In this document: positions 1-6,903 of the stretch, in pieces
Numbering within the stretch: position 1 is the first letter of the stretch
How the letters are laid out: each line of letters begins with the position of its first letter
NCBI GenBank assembly: GCA_009469665.1
Contig: SSTB01000160.1
Span: forward strand, 1 to 8,934
Direction: 5' to 3'
Source of the DNA: Azonexaceae bacterium
GTDB taxonomy: Bacteria; Pseudomonadota; Gammaproteobacteria; Burkholderiales; Rhodocyclaceae
DNA: 8,934 nt
Notes under the pieces: generated by a model
What the model saw: the letters and a program-made list of their open reading frames with translations, nothing else
What the model was told of the DNA's origin: nothing
Databases searched by the model: none
Program-made: the position numbers and the translations under genes

Positions 1-1814
1 CGGGACGCCACCTCGCGCAGGAGTTCGTCTCCCACCTGGTGGCCCAGGGTGTCGTTGATGACCTTGAAGCGGTCCAGGTCGATGAACATGAGGGCCACTT
101 TCCAGCCGTGCCGGCGGGCGTCGGGCAGCGCCTGGGCCAGGCGCATGTGCAGCGCAAGGCGATTGGGCAGGCCCGTGAGGGGGTCGTGCTGGGCCATGTG
201 ACGCACCCGGTCCTCGGCCCGCCGCCGCTGGGTAACGTCGGTCAGCAACCAGATGTAGTGCGTTGCCTGGCCGGTCAGGCGGTCGTTGACCCGGGTGACG
301 AGGATGCTGGCGATGAAGTTTTCGCCATTCTTGCGCTGCACTTCAAGTTCGCCGTGCCAGGTTCCGTCGCTGCTCAGGGCGTCGCCAAAGCCTGCGGTCT
401 GGGTGTCGTGCTGCGCCAGCAGGAGACCGTCGGCGGCCAGTCCCAGCAATTCGTAACCCTCGTGGCCGGTGAGTTCGGTAAAAGCCGGGTTGGTCGAGAT
501 GATGCGCTGGGCGTCGTCGGTGATGACGATGGCCGTAGGGCTATTGTCGAACACCAGATCGGCGAGTTGCAGGCGGGCCTCGGCGCGCTTGCGCTCACTG
601 ATGTCGGTGTAGACGGTGACGAAACTGCCGTCGGGCAATGGCGTTCCCCGCACTTCCAACGCCAGGCCATTGGGGCGCACGCGCTCGAAGAGATGGGGTT
701 TGCGTTCTTGGGCGCGGGTGACGATTTCCCGGGTAAGCGCCTTGGGGTCTCCGGGGCCATACTCGCCGCGGGCTGCGTTGTAGGCGATGAAGCGCTCGAA
801 GGGGGGCTTGGCCTCGGCGAAGAGTTGGTCGGGAAAATCGAGGAGGCTGCGGAATTGGGCATTGTGGACGACCAGCCTGAGTTGATCGTCGAAAAGCGAC
901 AGGCCGCCGGGGAAGTTGGCGACCACAGAATCGAGCAGGTCGTGCTGACGGCGCAGTTCTGCCTCGGCGGCCTTCGACTCGCTGATGTCGGTATAGGTGG
1001 TGACGAAGCCGGCGATGCGGCCATCCAGGAACAGGGGCTGGCCATGGATCAGGTGGGTTCTCCCGGAACTGCGCTTGCGCTCCAGCTGGTGGGGCTCGAA
1101 GCGGAGAGCCGTGGCGACCAGTCGTGCGACGTGTTCCTCAGGGTCGCCGGGGCCGTATTCGCCCCGCTGGGCCGCGATGCGGGCCAGATCGGCAAATTCG
1201 GCCCCCTCGTGGACGGCTTCGGGCGGAAGTTCAAGCAGGCTGACGAAGGTGGCGTTCCACAGGCGCAGGCGAAGATTCTCGTCGAAGACGCTGATGCCTT
1301 GGGGAATGTGTGCGAGGACCGCGGCCAGGTAGGCATGCTGCCGATGCATCTCCTGCTCGATGGCCTTGCGTTCGGAAATGTCCTGCACGGTGCCGCTGGC
1401 CCGCAGGGGGGCGCCGTCCTCGCCCAGGGTGGTGCGGCCGTGGATCAGGAAGTGGCGGCATTCCTCCCCCGGCCCCGGGACGCGGAATTCGATCTGGTAG
1501 GGCAGAGCCAGCGCGTGACCCCGAGTCATGGCGGCGGCGACCCGCTCGCGGTCGTCCTCATGGACCTGCAGGAGAAAGAGGCCGGGGGTGGGGACGACCG
1601 ACCCCGGTTGCATACCGAAGAGGCGGAAGCATTCGTCGGACCACCACAACTGATTGCTGAGCAGATCCCTTTCCCAATTGCCGATCCGGGCGATGCGCTG
1701 GGCTTCGAGCAGAAGCAGCAGATGGCGCTCGTCGATGGGACTGGCCGAAAGCGGACTCTTGCCGGTGCCGCTATCGGCGCCTAGGGGGGCGAGCAGGGGG
1801 CGAGGAGTCTCCAA
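1..1814 (-). CDS. Multi-PAS diguanylate cyclase (GGDEF), 3' end cut by window
   Basis: Probable cytoplasmic sensor that makes cyclic di-GMP. I translated the minus strand myself. Numbered from a TTG at 1814, it has four PAS domains (about residues 28-142, 158-270, 285-397 and 413-530), most ending in a PAC-like tail such as TDISERKRAEA. The start of a GGDEF domain follows (HDPLTGLPNRLALHMRLAQA, then FIDLDRFKVINDTLGHQVGD). The window ends just before the GGDEF signature, so catalytic competence and any EAL domain cannot be judged. PAS domains 2 and 3 both contain RGEYGPGD, typical of the PAS_7 type, and look like a tandem duplication. No membrane segment or signal peptide is visible. The start is uncertain: the frame is open back to 1928, the first in-frame ATG is at 1613 inside PAS 1, and TTG 1814 lacks a Shine-Dalgarno. 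An ATGATG at 1849 is one frame off. It lies downstream of, and in the same frame as, the phosphatase gene. Family call is firm; start is weak. Confidence 0.88.
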   Translation of the reverse strand, partial: METPRPLLAPLGADSGTGKSPLSASPIDERHLLLLLEAQRIARIGNWERDLLSNQLWWSDECFRLFGMQPGSVVPTPGLFLLQVHEDDRERVAAAMTRGHALALPYQIEFRVPGPGEECRHFLIHGRTTLGEDGAPLRASGTVQDISERKAIEQEMHRQHAYLAAVLAHIPQGISVFDENLRLRLWNATFVSLLELPPEAVHEGAEFADLARIAAQRGEYGPGDPEEHVARLVATALRFEPHQLERKRSSGRTHLIHGQPLFLDGRIAGFVTTYTDISESKAAEAELRRQHDLLDSVVANFPGGLSLFDDQLRLVVHNAQFRSLLDFPDQLFAEAKPPFERFIAYNAARGEYGPGDPKALTREIVTRAQERKPHLFERVRPNGLALEVRGTPLPDGSFVTVYTDISERKRAEARLQLADLVFDNSPTAIVITDDAQRIISTNPAFTELTGHEGYELLGLAADGLLLAQHDTQTAGFGDALSSDGTWHGELEVQRKNGENFIASILVTRVNDRLTGQATHYIWLLTDVTQRRRAEDRVRHMAQHDPLTGLPNRLALHMRLAQALPDARRHGWKVALMFIDLDRFKVINDTLGHQVGDELLREVAS

Positions 1815-1898
1815 GATCGTAGTGCCGCGGGCCAGAAGGGGCTCATCATACTCCGGCCCCCGGGGGGAGCGGGCGTCGAAGTGGGGGATTTCCTTGAA

Positions 1899-1927
1899 AT
1901 TGCCGAAAATGTCAGTGGATTGCCGAA
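1899..1927. repeat. Two 9-bp direct repeats, 20-bp period, upstream of the PAS-GGDEF gene
   Basis: ATTGCCGAA occurs at 1899-1907 and again at 1919-1927. The 20-bp period is close to two helical turns, so both copies would face the same side of the DNA. The pair lies in the gap between the phosphatase stop (1929-1931) and the PAS-GGDEF reading frame, in a stretch richer in A+T than its surroundings. That is what an operator for a dimeric regulator would look like, but only two copies are present and no regulator is identified. The second copy reaches to within 1 bp of the phosphatase stop codon. Confidence 0.4.
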
Positions 1928-1928
1928 T

Positions 1929-2732
1929 TTATCGGTGACTGCGAACCCAGGTCAGCCAGTTCCGGTGTACCTCGGGGTCCAGGGCCGCGACGGCGGAGCG
2001 GCGCCAGGGCGGGGCCGCCGCGAAATCGTCGCAATCCAGGGTGGCCACGCGGCCCCCGGCTTCGGCGAGGAGCAGGGCGCCAGCGGCATAGTCCCACAGC
2101 AGTTGCCCCCCGTGCAGCAGGATGTCGGCGCGGCCCGCCGCCAGATAGCACCACTCCAGGACGCTGGCGCCGAAGTTGCGCTGGGAGTAATAGGGGCAGT
2201 CGGCGGCTAGGGCCGCGGCCAACGGTGCCGGCAGGCGCTTGAGGTCCACCAGGGCGACGGATTTTTCCAGCCGGGGTTCCGGGTTGCGCAGCGGGAGGGG
2301 TTCGCCGTTCAGGCGGGCGCCGCCGCCCAAGGTGGCGGTGAACATTTCGTCTGCGATGGGGGCGTAGGTTACGCCGAGGACCGCTCGGCCATGCTGCATG
2401 AGGGCGACCGAGACCGCGAAATAGGGCAGGCCGACGAGGAAATTGGTCGAGCCGTCCACAGGATCGAAGCACCACAGGCCCTCGTGGCCGGCGGCCAGGG
2501 CAGCGCGCTGATCGGGTTCTGGCATCTCCTCGCCGATCACGGGCAGATCGGCGATTCCGCGCAGGGCGTCGGCGAGGAAGTGCTGGGCGGCCACGTCGGC
2601 CTCGGTCAGCACCGAGCCATCGGATTTGTGCTCCCGCACCACCTGGAGGAAGCGGGGCATGATCTCCTGCCGGGCCACCGCGCGCACGGCGGCTTCGACC
2701 TGGGGCAGGAGGGCGGCGGTGTCGAAACTCAT
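1929..2732 (-). CDS. Inositol monophosphatase family protein
   Basis: Mg2+-dependent sugar-phosphate phosphatase of the IMPase/FBPase superfamily, 267 residues, near the usual length. Visible motifs are KSDGSVLTEAD (36-46), the metal-binding GEE (67-69), DPVDGSTNF (90-98), which carries the catalytic metal ligands, and WDYAAG (213-218) with the third-metal Asp. It is soluble, with no signal peptide. The start at 2732 gives an ATGA overlap with the upstream thioredoxin-like gene, so coupled translation is likely. An ATG three codons earlier (2741) is also possible. The true substrate cannot be read from the sequence: inositol-1-phosphate, histidinol-phosphate, PAP and NADP phosphatases all share these motifs. 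Around the third motif the sequence (HGGQLLWDYAAG) differs from my recollection of classical SuhB (WDMAAG), so I do not call it suhB. Confidence 0.93.
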   Translation of the reverse strand: MSFDTAALLPQVEAAVRAVARQEIMPRFLQVVREHKSDGSVLTEADVAAQHFLADALRGIADLPVIGEEMPEPDQRAALAAGHEGLWCFDPVDGSTNFLVGLPYFAVSVALMQHGRAVLGVTYAPIADEMFTATLGGGARLNGEPLPLRNPEPRLEKSVALVDLKRLPAPLAAALAADCPYYSQRNFGASVLEWCYLAAGRADILLHGGQLLWDYAAGALLLAEAGGRVATLDCDDFAAAPPWRRSAVAALDPEVHRNWLTWVRSHR

Positions 2733-3283
2733 GTCCGCCATTTGATCGAACAGCCGATGGAAGGCGTCTGTTGACGCGGGCCTTCCCCGCTGCGGGCGAT
2801 CTGGAGCATGGCTTCGTAGAGCTCCCGAGGGGCACCGGGGGGCGCGGGGTCGCGTCCGGAAGCGTCAAGGCGTCCGCGGTATTGCAGCTGCAGGTCGGCG
2901 TTGTAGCCGAAGAAATCCGGGGTGCACACGGCGCCGTAGGCCCTGGCCACGGCTTGGCTCTCGTCGACCAGGTAAGGGAAGGGCAGGGCCAGTTCCTCGG
3001 CCCAGCGAACCATGTTGGCGAAGGAGTCGTCGGGATAGGCGACGGCATCGTTGCTCATGATGGCGACGGTGCCGATACCCTGGGGTTGCAAGTCCCGCGC
3101 ATCGCGGATCAGGCGGTCGATGATGGCCTTGACGAAGGGGCAGTGGTTGCACATAAAGACCACCAGAAGTCCCCGTGGCCCGGCGACGGAAGCGAGGCTG
3201 TGCTGGCGACCGTCGGTGCCGGTCAGGTCGAAGGCGGGGGCCGGACGGCCGAAATCACACACCGGTGGGTTGAGAGCGGCCAT
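2729..3283 (-). CDS. Thioredoxin-fold (AhpC/TSA-like) redox protein with CNHC motif
   Basis: Thioredoxin-like protein of 184 residues, probably a cytoplasmic thiol oxidoreductase or peroxiredoxin-related protein. It begins with an AhpC/TSA-type segment (PAPAFDLTGTDGRQHSLAS, about 15-33). The redox site is FMCNHCPFVK (43-52) with a C45-x-x-C48 pair. The cis-proline region follows (AVCTPDFFGYN, 118-128), and the characteristic tail SIGCSIKW (175-182) closes it. These are hallmarks of a widespread, poorly characterised family usually annotated only as thioredoxin family protein. I chose ATG 3283 because the family homology begins there. An upstream in-frame ATG at 3322 would add 13 non-conserved residues and overlap the divergent promoter. 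An extended -10 (TGCTATTAT) sits 30 bases upstream of the chosen start. The stop overlaps the phosphatase start by ATGA. Substrate unknown. Confidence 0.9.
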   Translation of the reverse strand: MAALNPPVCDFGRPAPAFDLTGTDGRQHSLASVAGPRGLLVVFMCNHCPFVKAIIDRLIRDARDLQPQGIGTVAIMSNDAVAYPDDSFANMVRWAEELALPFPYLVDESQAVARAYGAVCTPDFFGYNADLQLQYRGRLDASGRDPAPPGAPRELYEAMLQIARSGEGPRQQTPSIGCSIKWRT

Positions 3284-3311
3284 GGAAGGTGCCTGGGAGG
3301 GGGATTTCGCC

Positions 3312-3317
3312 CATAAT
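3312..3317 (+). promoter_or_regulatory. Candidate -10 element of rsmE
   Basis: CATAAT ends 7 bases before the A of the rsmE ATG at 3325. No Shine-Dalgarno lies between it and the start codon, so transcription from this box would give a leaderless or nearly leaderless mRNA. No recognisable -35 is seen at the expected distance. The only support is position and A+T content within GC-rich DNA. Confidence 0.35.
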
Positions 3318-3321
3318 AGCA
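3313..3321 (-). promoter_or_regulatory. Extended -10 promoter for the thioredoxin-like/phosphatase genes
   Basis: Read on the minus strand, TGCTATTAT matches the extended -10 form TGnTATAAT with one mismatch. No good -35 is seen, which extended -10 promoters can tolerate. Transcription would begin near 3306, leaving a leader of about 23 bases before ATG 3283. It overlaps the rsmE -10 on the other strand. Confidence 0.45.
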
Positions 3322-3324
3322 TCG

Positions 3325-4062
3325 ATGAATTCCCCCCGTTTCTACTGCCGCGAGCCCCTCGCTCCGGGCGCCCACATCCAGCTTCCCGAGCCCGTGGCGC
3401 GCCATGCGGTGCGCGTGTTGCGTCTGGCCGCAGGAGCGGAGCTGGTCTTGTTCGACGGGCGGGGGGGCGAGTATCCGGCCCGCATCGAGCGCATCGAGCG
3501 CGAGCGGGTTGTGGCGGGGGTCGGCGCCTGGGATGCGGTGGAGCGGGAATCCGCCCTCGAGGTGACGCTGATCCAGGCCCTCCAGGCGGGCGAAAAGATG
3601 GATTACACCATCCAGAAGGCGGTTGAACTGGGGGTCACGGCCATCGTCCCCGTGGAGAGCCGGCGCAGCGTGACCCGCCTTGCCGGCGAGCGGGCGGGGC
3701 GGCGCGTCGCCCACTGGCAGGGGGTCGCCGCGGCGGCCTGTGAGCAGTGCGGGCGCAACCAGGTGCCGAGCGTGGCGCCAGTGGAACGCCTGGAAAACTG
3801 GTTGGCCCGGCGGTCCGGAGAGGCCTTGCGCCTCATGCTGGCGCCGGGGGCCGGGCAGACCCTGGCGGACCTGCCCCCGACGCCCCGGGTGCAGTTGCTC
3901 ATCGGGGCCGAAGGGGGGCTGGATCCCCAGGAGATCCTGGCCGCGGAGCAGTCGGGATTCCGGGCGGTGCGCCTCGGGCCCCGGGTGTTGCGCACCGAGA
4001 CGGCGGGGCTCGCTGCCCTGGCAGCGATGCAGACTTTGTGGGGCGATTTTCGGGGGGTGTAA
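3325..4062 (+). CDS. rsmE: 16S rRNA (uracil(1498)-N3)-methyltransferase RsmE
   Basis: SAM-dependent SPOUT-class enzyme that methylates N3 of U1498 in 16S rRNA of the 30S subunit. The 245 residues match the family length. The N-terminal PUA-like RNA-binding part (about 1-70) contains HAVRVLRL. The SPOUT domain carries KMDYTIQKAVELGV (91-104), RRSV (113-116), EQCGRN (140-145), the knot-forming SAM loop IGAEGGL (193-199) and LGPRVLRTETAGLAALAAMQ (217-236). All diagnostic motifs are intact. The start at 3325 begins the typical MNSPRFYC N-terminus; an upstream ATG at 3289 would run through the divergent promoter. No Shine-Dalgarno precedes it. pap starts 2 bases after its stop, so the two are probably co-transcribed. 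Confidence 0.96.
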   Translation: MNSPRFYCREPLAPGAHIQLPEPVARHAVRVLRLAAGAELVLFDGRGGEYPARIERIERERVVAGVGAWDAVERESALEVTLIQALQAGEKMDYTIQKAVELGVTAIVPVESRRSVTRLAGERAGRRVAHWQGVAAAACEQCGRNQVPSVAPVERLENWLARRSGEALRLMLAPGAGQTLADLPPTPRVQLLIGAEGGLDPQEILAAEQSGFRAVRLGPRVLRTETAGLAALAAMQTLWGDFRGV

Positions 4063-4064
4063 GG

Positions 4065-5561
4065 ATGTTCGAATCGGCTGAACTGGGTCATGTCATCGAT
4101 AGGGCCACCTTCCGCAAGGAAGTCCCGAAACTGCGGGCGGCCCTGCTCGACGTGCAGTACGACATGCTGCAAAAGAAGGATTTCCCCGTCGTGGTGCTCA
4201 TCAGCGGCGTAGATGGCAGCGGAAAGGGGGAGACCATCAATCTCCTCTATTCCTGGATGGATCCCCGCCACATTTCGACCCTGGCCTTTGCCGCCCCCAG
4301 CGACGAGGAGCGGGAGCGCCCCTTCATGTGGCGCTACTGGCGCGCACTGCCCCCCAAGGGCAAGGTCGGCATCTTTGCCGGTTCCTGGTATTCGCAGCCC
4401 ATCGCCGACCGCATCGCCCGCAGCATGCGGCGTTCCGAACTTGATCAGGTACTGGACGACATCAACCGCTTCGAAGCCATGCTGGTGAACGAAGGAGCCC
4501 TGGTGCTCAAGTTCTGGTTCCACCTTTCCAAGGAGGGCCAGAAAAAGCGCCTCAAGGCCCTGGCCAGGAATCCCCGCACGGCCTGGCGGGTGACCAAGGC
4601 GAGCTACGATCGCCTGAAGACTTACGACGAATTGCAGAAAGTGGCCGGCCATGTCCTGCGGGTGACCAATACGGCCCATGCGCCGTGGATCATCGTCGAG
4701 GGCACCGACGACGAATACCGCTCGCTCACCGTGGGGCGCATCGTCCTGGATTCCATGACCCGCAGGCTGCAACAGGCTGAGCGGCCGCGAGTGCCGGTGG
4801 CGCCGCCCATCGTGCGCACCATAGACGCCATGAGTGTTCTCACCGAACTCGATCTGGGCCAGAAGCTGGCGCGCAAGGAATACGAACGGGAACTGGCCCG
4901 CTGGCAGGGGAGACTCGCCGAGTTGGCCCACGATCCCCGCTTCACCGGTGGCCGCTCCCTGGTGATGGTGTTCGAAGGATCGGACGCCGCAGGCAAGGGG
5001 GGCAGCATCCGCCGCACGGTAGAGGCCCTCGATGCCCGACAATACCAGATCGTCCCCATTGCCGCGCCCACCGAGGAGGAGCGCGCCCAGCCCTACCTGT
5101 GGCGCTTCTGGCGCCACCTGCCGCGTACCGGGCGCATCACGGTCTTCGACCGCTCCTGGTACGGTCGCGTGCTGGTGGAGCGGGTCGAGGGCTTCTGCTC
5201 CGAAGAGGACTGGCTGCGGGCCTACGCCGAGATCAACGATTTCGAGCATCAGATGGTCGCGGCCGGGGCGGTGGTGGTCAAGTTCTGGCTCCAGATCAGT
5301 GCCGACGAGCAACTGCGCCGCTTCCAGGAGCGTCAGGACACGGAGTTCAAGCGCTTCAAGATCACCGAGGAGGACTGGCGAAACAGGGAAAAATGGGATC
5401 AGTACGCGACCGCGGTGTGCGACATGGTGGACCGTACTTCCACCGGGCTCGCCCCCTGGACCCTGGTGGAAGCCAACGACAAGAATTTCGCCCGCATCAA
5501 GGTGCTGCGCACCGTCTGCGAGCGATTGGAGAATGCCCTGCGCGACGACGAGGCCAAATGA
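4065..5561 (+). CDS. pap: Polyphosphate:AMP phosphotransferase (two-domain PPK2, class II)
   Basis: Transfers a phosphate from polyphosphate to AMP, giving ADP, in nucleotide salvage and energy recovery. The 498 residues fit the fused two-domain PPK2 architecture. The N-terminal domain (about 1-235) has a Walker A GVDGSGKG (48-55) and RPFMWRYWRALPPKG. The C-terminal domain (about 255-490) has Walker A GSDAAGKGG (305-313), QPYLWRFWRHLPRTG and the DRSWYGR motif (362-368). The N-terminal counterpart of DRSW reads AGSW (105-108), so its acidic and arginine residues are lost and that half is probably inactive or structural. The C-terminal half looks complete. ATG 4065 follows the rsmE stop by 2 bases, and the open frame before it (from 3747) is merely read-through of rsmE DNA. 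The stop overlaps the argA start (ATGA). Confidence 0.95.
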   Translation: MFESAELGHVIDRATFRKEVPKLRAALLDVQYDMLQKKDFPVVVLISGVDGSGKGETINLLYSWMDPRHISTLAFAAPSDEERERPFMWRYWRALPPKGKVGIFAGSWYSQPIADRIARSMRRSELDQVLDDINRFEAMLVNEGALVLKFWFHLSKEGQKKRLKALARNPRTAWRVTKASYDRLKTYDELQKVAGHVLRVTNTAHAPWIIVEGTDDEYRSLTVGRIVLDSMTRRLQQAERPRVPVAPPIVRTIDAMSVLTELDLGQKLARKEYERELARWQGRLAELAHDPRFTGGRSLVMVFEGSDAAGKGGSIRRTVEALDARQYQIVPIAAPTEEERAQPYLWRFWRHLPRTGRITVFDRSWYGRVLVERVEGFCSEEDWLRAYAEINDFEHQMVAAGAVVVKFWLQISADEQLRRFQERQDTEFKRFKITEEDWRNREKWDQYATAVCDMVDRTSTGLAPWTLVEANDKNFARIKVLRTVCERLENALRDDEAK

Positions 5562-6874
5562 GCGACGATCTGTACGATGAAAACTTCGTAGCCTGGTTTC
5601 GGGCGGTGACACCCTACATCAATGCCTTTCGTGGCAAGACCTTTGTCGTCGCCTTCGGGGGCAAGGCCATCGAGGAAGGCCACACCAAGACGCTGGCCTA
5701 CGACGTGAATCTGCTTGCCGCCCTGGGCATCCGGCTGGTCCTGGTCCACGGCGCCCGGCCCCAGATCGAGGAGGAACTGGAGGAAAAGGGCCTGCCTTCC
5801 CTTTACCACCGGGGCTACCGCATCACCGATGCGGCCACTCTGGACTGTGTCCTCGACGCGGTGGGCAGCGTCTATCTCGAAGTGGAAGCCCTCCTTTCCC
5901 AGGGGCTGCCGAACACGCCCATGGCCAACAGTCAGATTCGCGTCATCGGAGGAAATTTCGTCACGGCCCATCCCATCGGCGTCCTCGACGGGATCGATCT
6001 CCAGTACGCCGGCAAGGTGCGCAAGGTCGATGCCGAGGGGCTCAAGGCCCAACTGGGCATCGGCAACATCGTCCTGCTCTCCTGCCAAGGGGCTTCGCCC
6101 ACCGGCGAGATTTTCAACCTGCAAATGGAAGAAGTTGCGGAAGCCGTCGCCGTGGCTCTCAAAGCCGACAAGCTGCTCTTTCTCGCCGACGCCCGCGGGA
6201 TCTGCAACACTGCGGGCGAATTCCAGGATGCCCTGACCGCCGATGCCGCCGCCGAATTCCTCAAAGACGATGCGCTCTCCCCTGACCTGAAGCGCTATCT
6301 GCCCTGTGCGGTACGTGCCAGCCGGCAGGGCGTCGGAAGGGTGCACCTCATCGGCTATGAGCGCGACGGAGCCCTGCTGCAGGAAATTTTCACCCATGAC
6401 GGCGTCGGGACCGTGGTCACCCGGGAACCCCTGGAAAACATCCGTGAAGCGCGCCCGGACGACATCGGCAATCTCATCGCCCTCATCGAGCCCATGGAAG
6501 AAGAGGGCATCCTGGTCCACCGGCCGCGGGAACTCCTGGAACGGGAAATCGAGCGCTTCTCGGTCATGGAACACGACGGCATCATCGTCGGCTGCGCTGC
6601 CCTCTATCTGCACGGCGACGACGTAGGCGAACTCGCCTGCCTCGCCGTGCACCCTGACCACCGCGAATGGGGCTACGGCGAACTGCTCATGCAACGGGTC
6701 GAAATGCGCGCCCGCAAGGCCGGCATCCGCCGTCTCTTCGTCCTCACCACGCGCACCGAACACTGGTTCGTCGAGCGCGGCTTCCGCGTCGCCAAGGTGG
6801 ACGAACTGCCGGAACAGAAGCGCCGCATGTACAACTATCAGCGCCGGTCGAAGGTGCTGTTCAAGCCGCTATAA
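5558..6874 (+). CDS. argA: Amino-acid N-acetyltransferase (N-acetylglutamate synthase) ArgA
   Basis: Catalyses acetyl-CoA + L-glutamate to N-acetylglutamate, the first step of arginine biosynthesis. It has 438 residues, close to the classical bacterial enzyme. The N-terminal amino-acid-kinase-like domain (about 20-285) has VVAFGGKAIEEG (30-41), LVLVHGARPQIEEEL (60-74) and GASPTGEIFNL (178-188). In this family it serves arginine feedback inhibition rather than phosphorylation. The C-terminal GNAT domain (about 295-438) has LACLAVHPDHREWGYG (359-374), the acetyl-CoA binding loop, then LFVLTTRTEHWFVERGF (393-409) and the typical YNYQRRSKVL ending. The start is set by the ATGA overlap with pap, which makes coupled translation likely. 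No ARG box is seen, as expected inside an operon. A TATAAT overlaps the stop codon. Confidence 0.96.
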   Translation: MSDDLYDENFVAWFRAVTPYINAFRGKTFVVAFGGKAIEEGHTKTLAYDVNLLAALGIRLVLVHGARPQIEEELEEKGLPSLYHRGYRITDAATLDCVLDAVGSVYLEVEALLSQGLPNTPMANSQIRVIGGNFVTAHPIGVLDGIDLQYAGKVRKVDAEGLKAQLGIGNIVLLSCQGASPTGEIFNLQMEEVAEAVAVALKADKLLFLADARGICNTAGEFQDALTADAAAEFLKDDALSPDLKRYLPCAVRASRQGVGRVHLIGYERDGALLQEIFTHDGVGTVVTREPLENIREARPDDIGNLIALIEPMEEEGILVHRPRELLEREIERFSVMEHDGIIVGCAALYLHGDDVGELACLAVHPDHREWGYGELLMQRVEMRARKAGIRRLFVLTTRTEHWFVERGFRVAKVDELPEQKRRMYNYQRRSKVLFKPL

Positions 6875-6875
6875 T
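6870..6875 (+). promoter_or_regulatory. Candidate -10 box of yggX overlapping the argA stop
   Basis: A perfect TATAAT spans the argA TAA. Transcription would start near 6882, giving a leader of about 22 bases that contains the yggX Shine-Dalgarno GGAG (6894-6897). No good -35 is found 16-18 bases upstream (best is GTCGAA). A perfect consensus is unusual by chance in such GC-rich DNA, but the coding need for a stop codon explains part of it. Confidence 0.4.
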
Positions 6876-6903
6876 CCGCTGAATCAACTCCCCGGAGCAT
6901 TTC

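Noticed and set aside
39..1784. 581-codon open frame on the plus strand
   Set aside because: It is exactly codon-aligned antisense to the PAS-GGDEF gene. Its translation has no family pattern, while the minus strand reads as clear PAS and GGDEF motifs.
1911..1916. Minus-strand CTGACA resembling a -35 box before the PAS-GGDEF gene
   Set aside because: No acceptable -10 hexamer is found 16-18 bases downstream, so I do not call a promoter.
1912..3048. 378-codon minus-strand frame overlapping the phosphatase and the thioredoxin-like gene
   Set aside because: Out of frame with both real genes and dominated by Pro, Arg and Gly, as expected of a shifted frame in GC-rich DNA.
2771..3316. 181-codon plus-strand frame opposite the thioredoxin-like gene
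   Set aside because: The minus strand holds the CNHC and GCSIKW motifs; this strand shows nothing recognisable.
3747..4064. N-terminal extension of Pap upstream of 4065
   Set aside because: These codons lie within rsmE in another frame. PPK2 homology and the short gap after the rsmE stop both favour 4065.
3603..5612. 669-codon open frame on the minus strand across rsmE, pap and argA
   Set aside because: It is antisense to three well-supported genes, crosses their boundaries, and has no recognisable domain. Long antisense frames are common in GC-rich DNA.
5399..6763. 454-codon open frame on the minus strand
   Set aside because: Antisense shadow of argA, codon-aligned with it and without motifs of its own.
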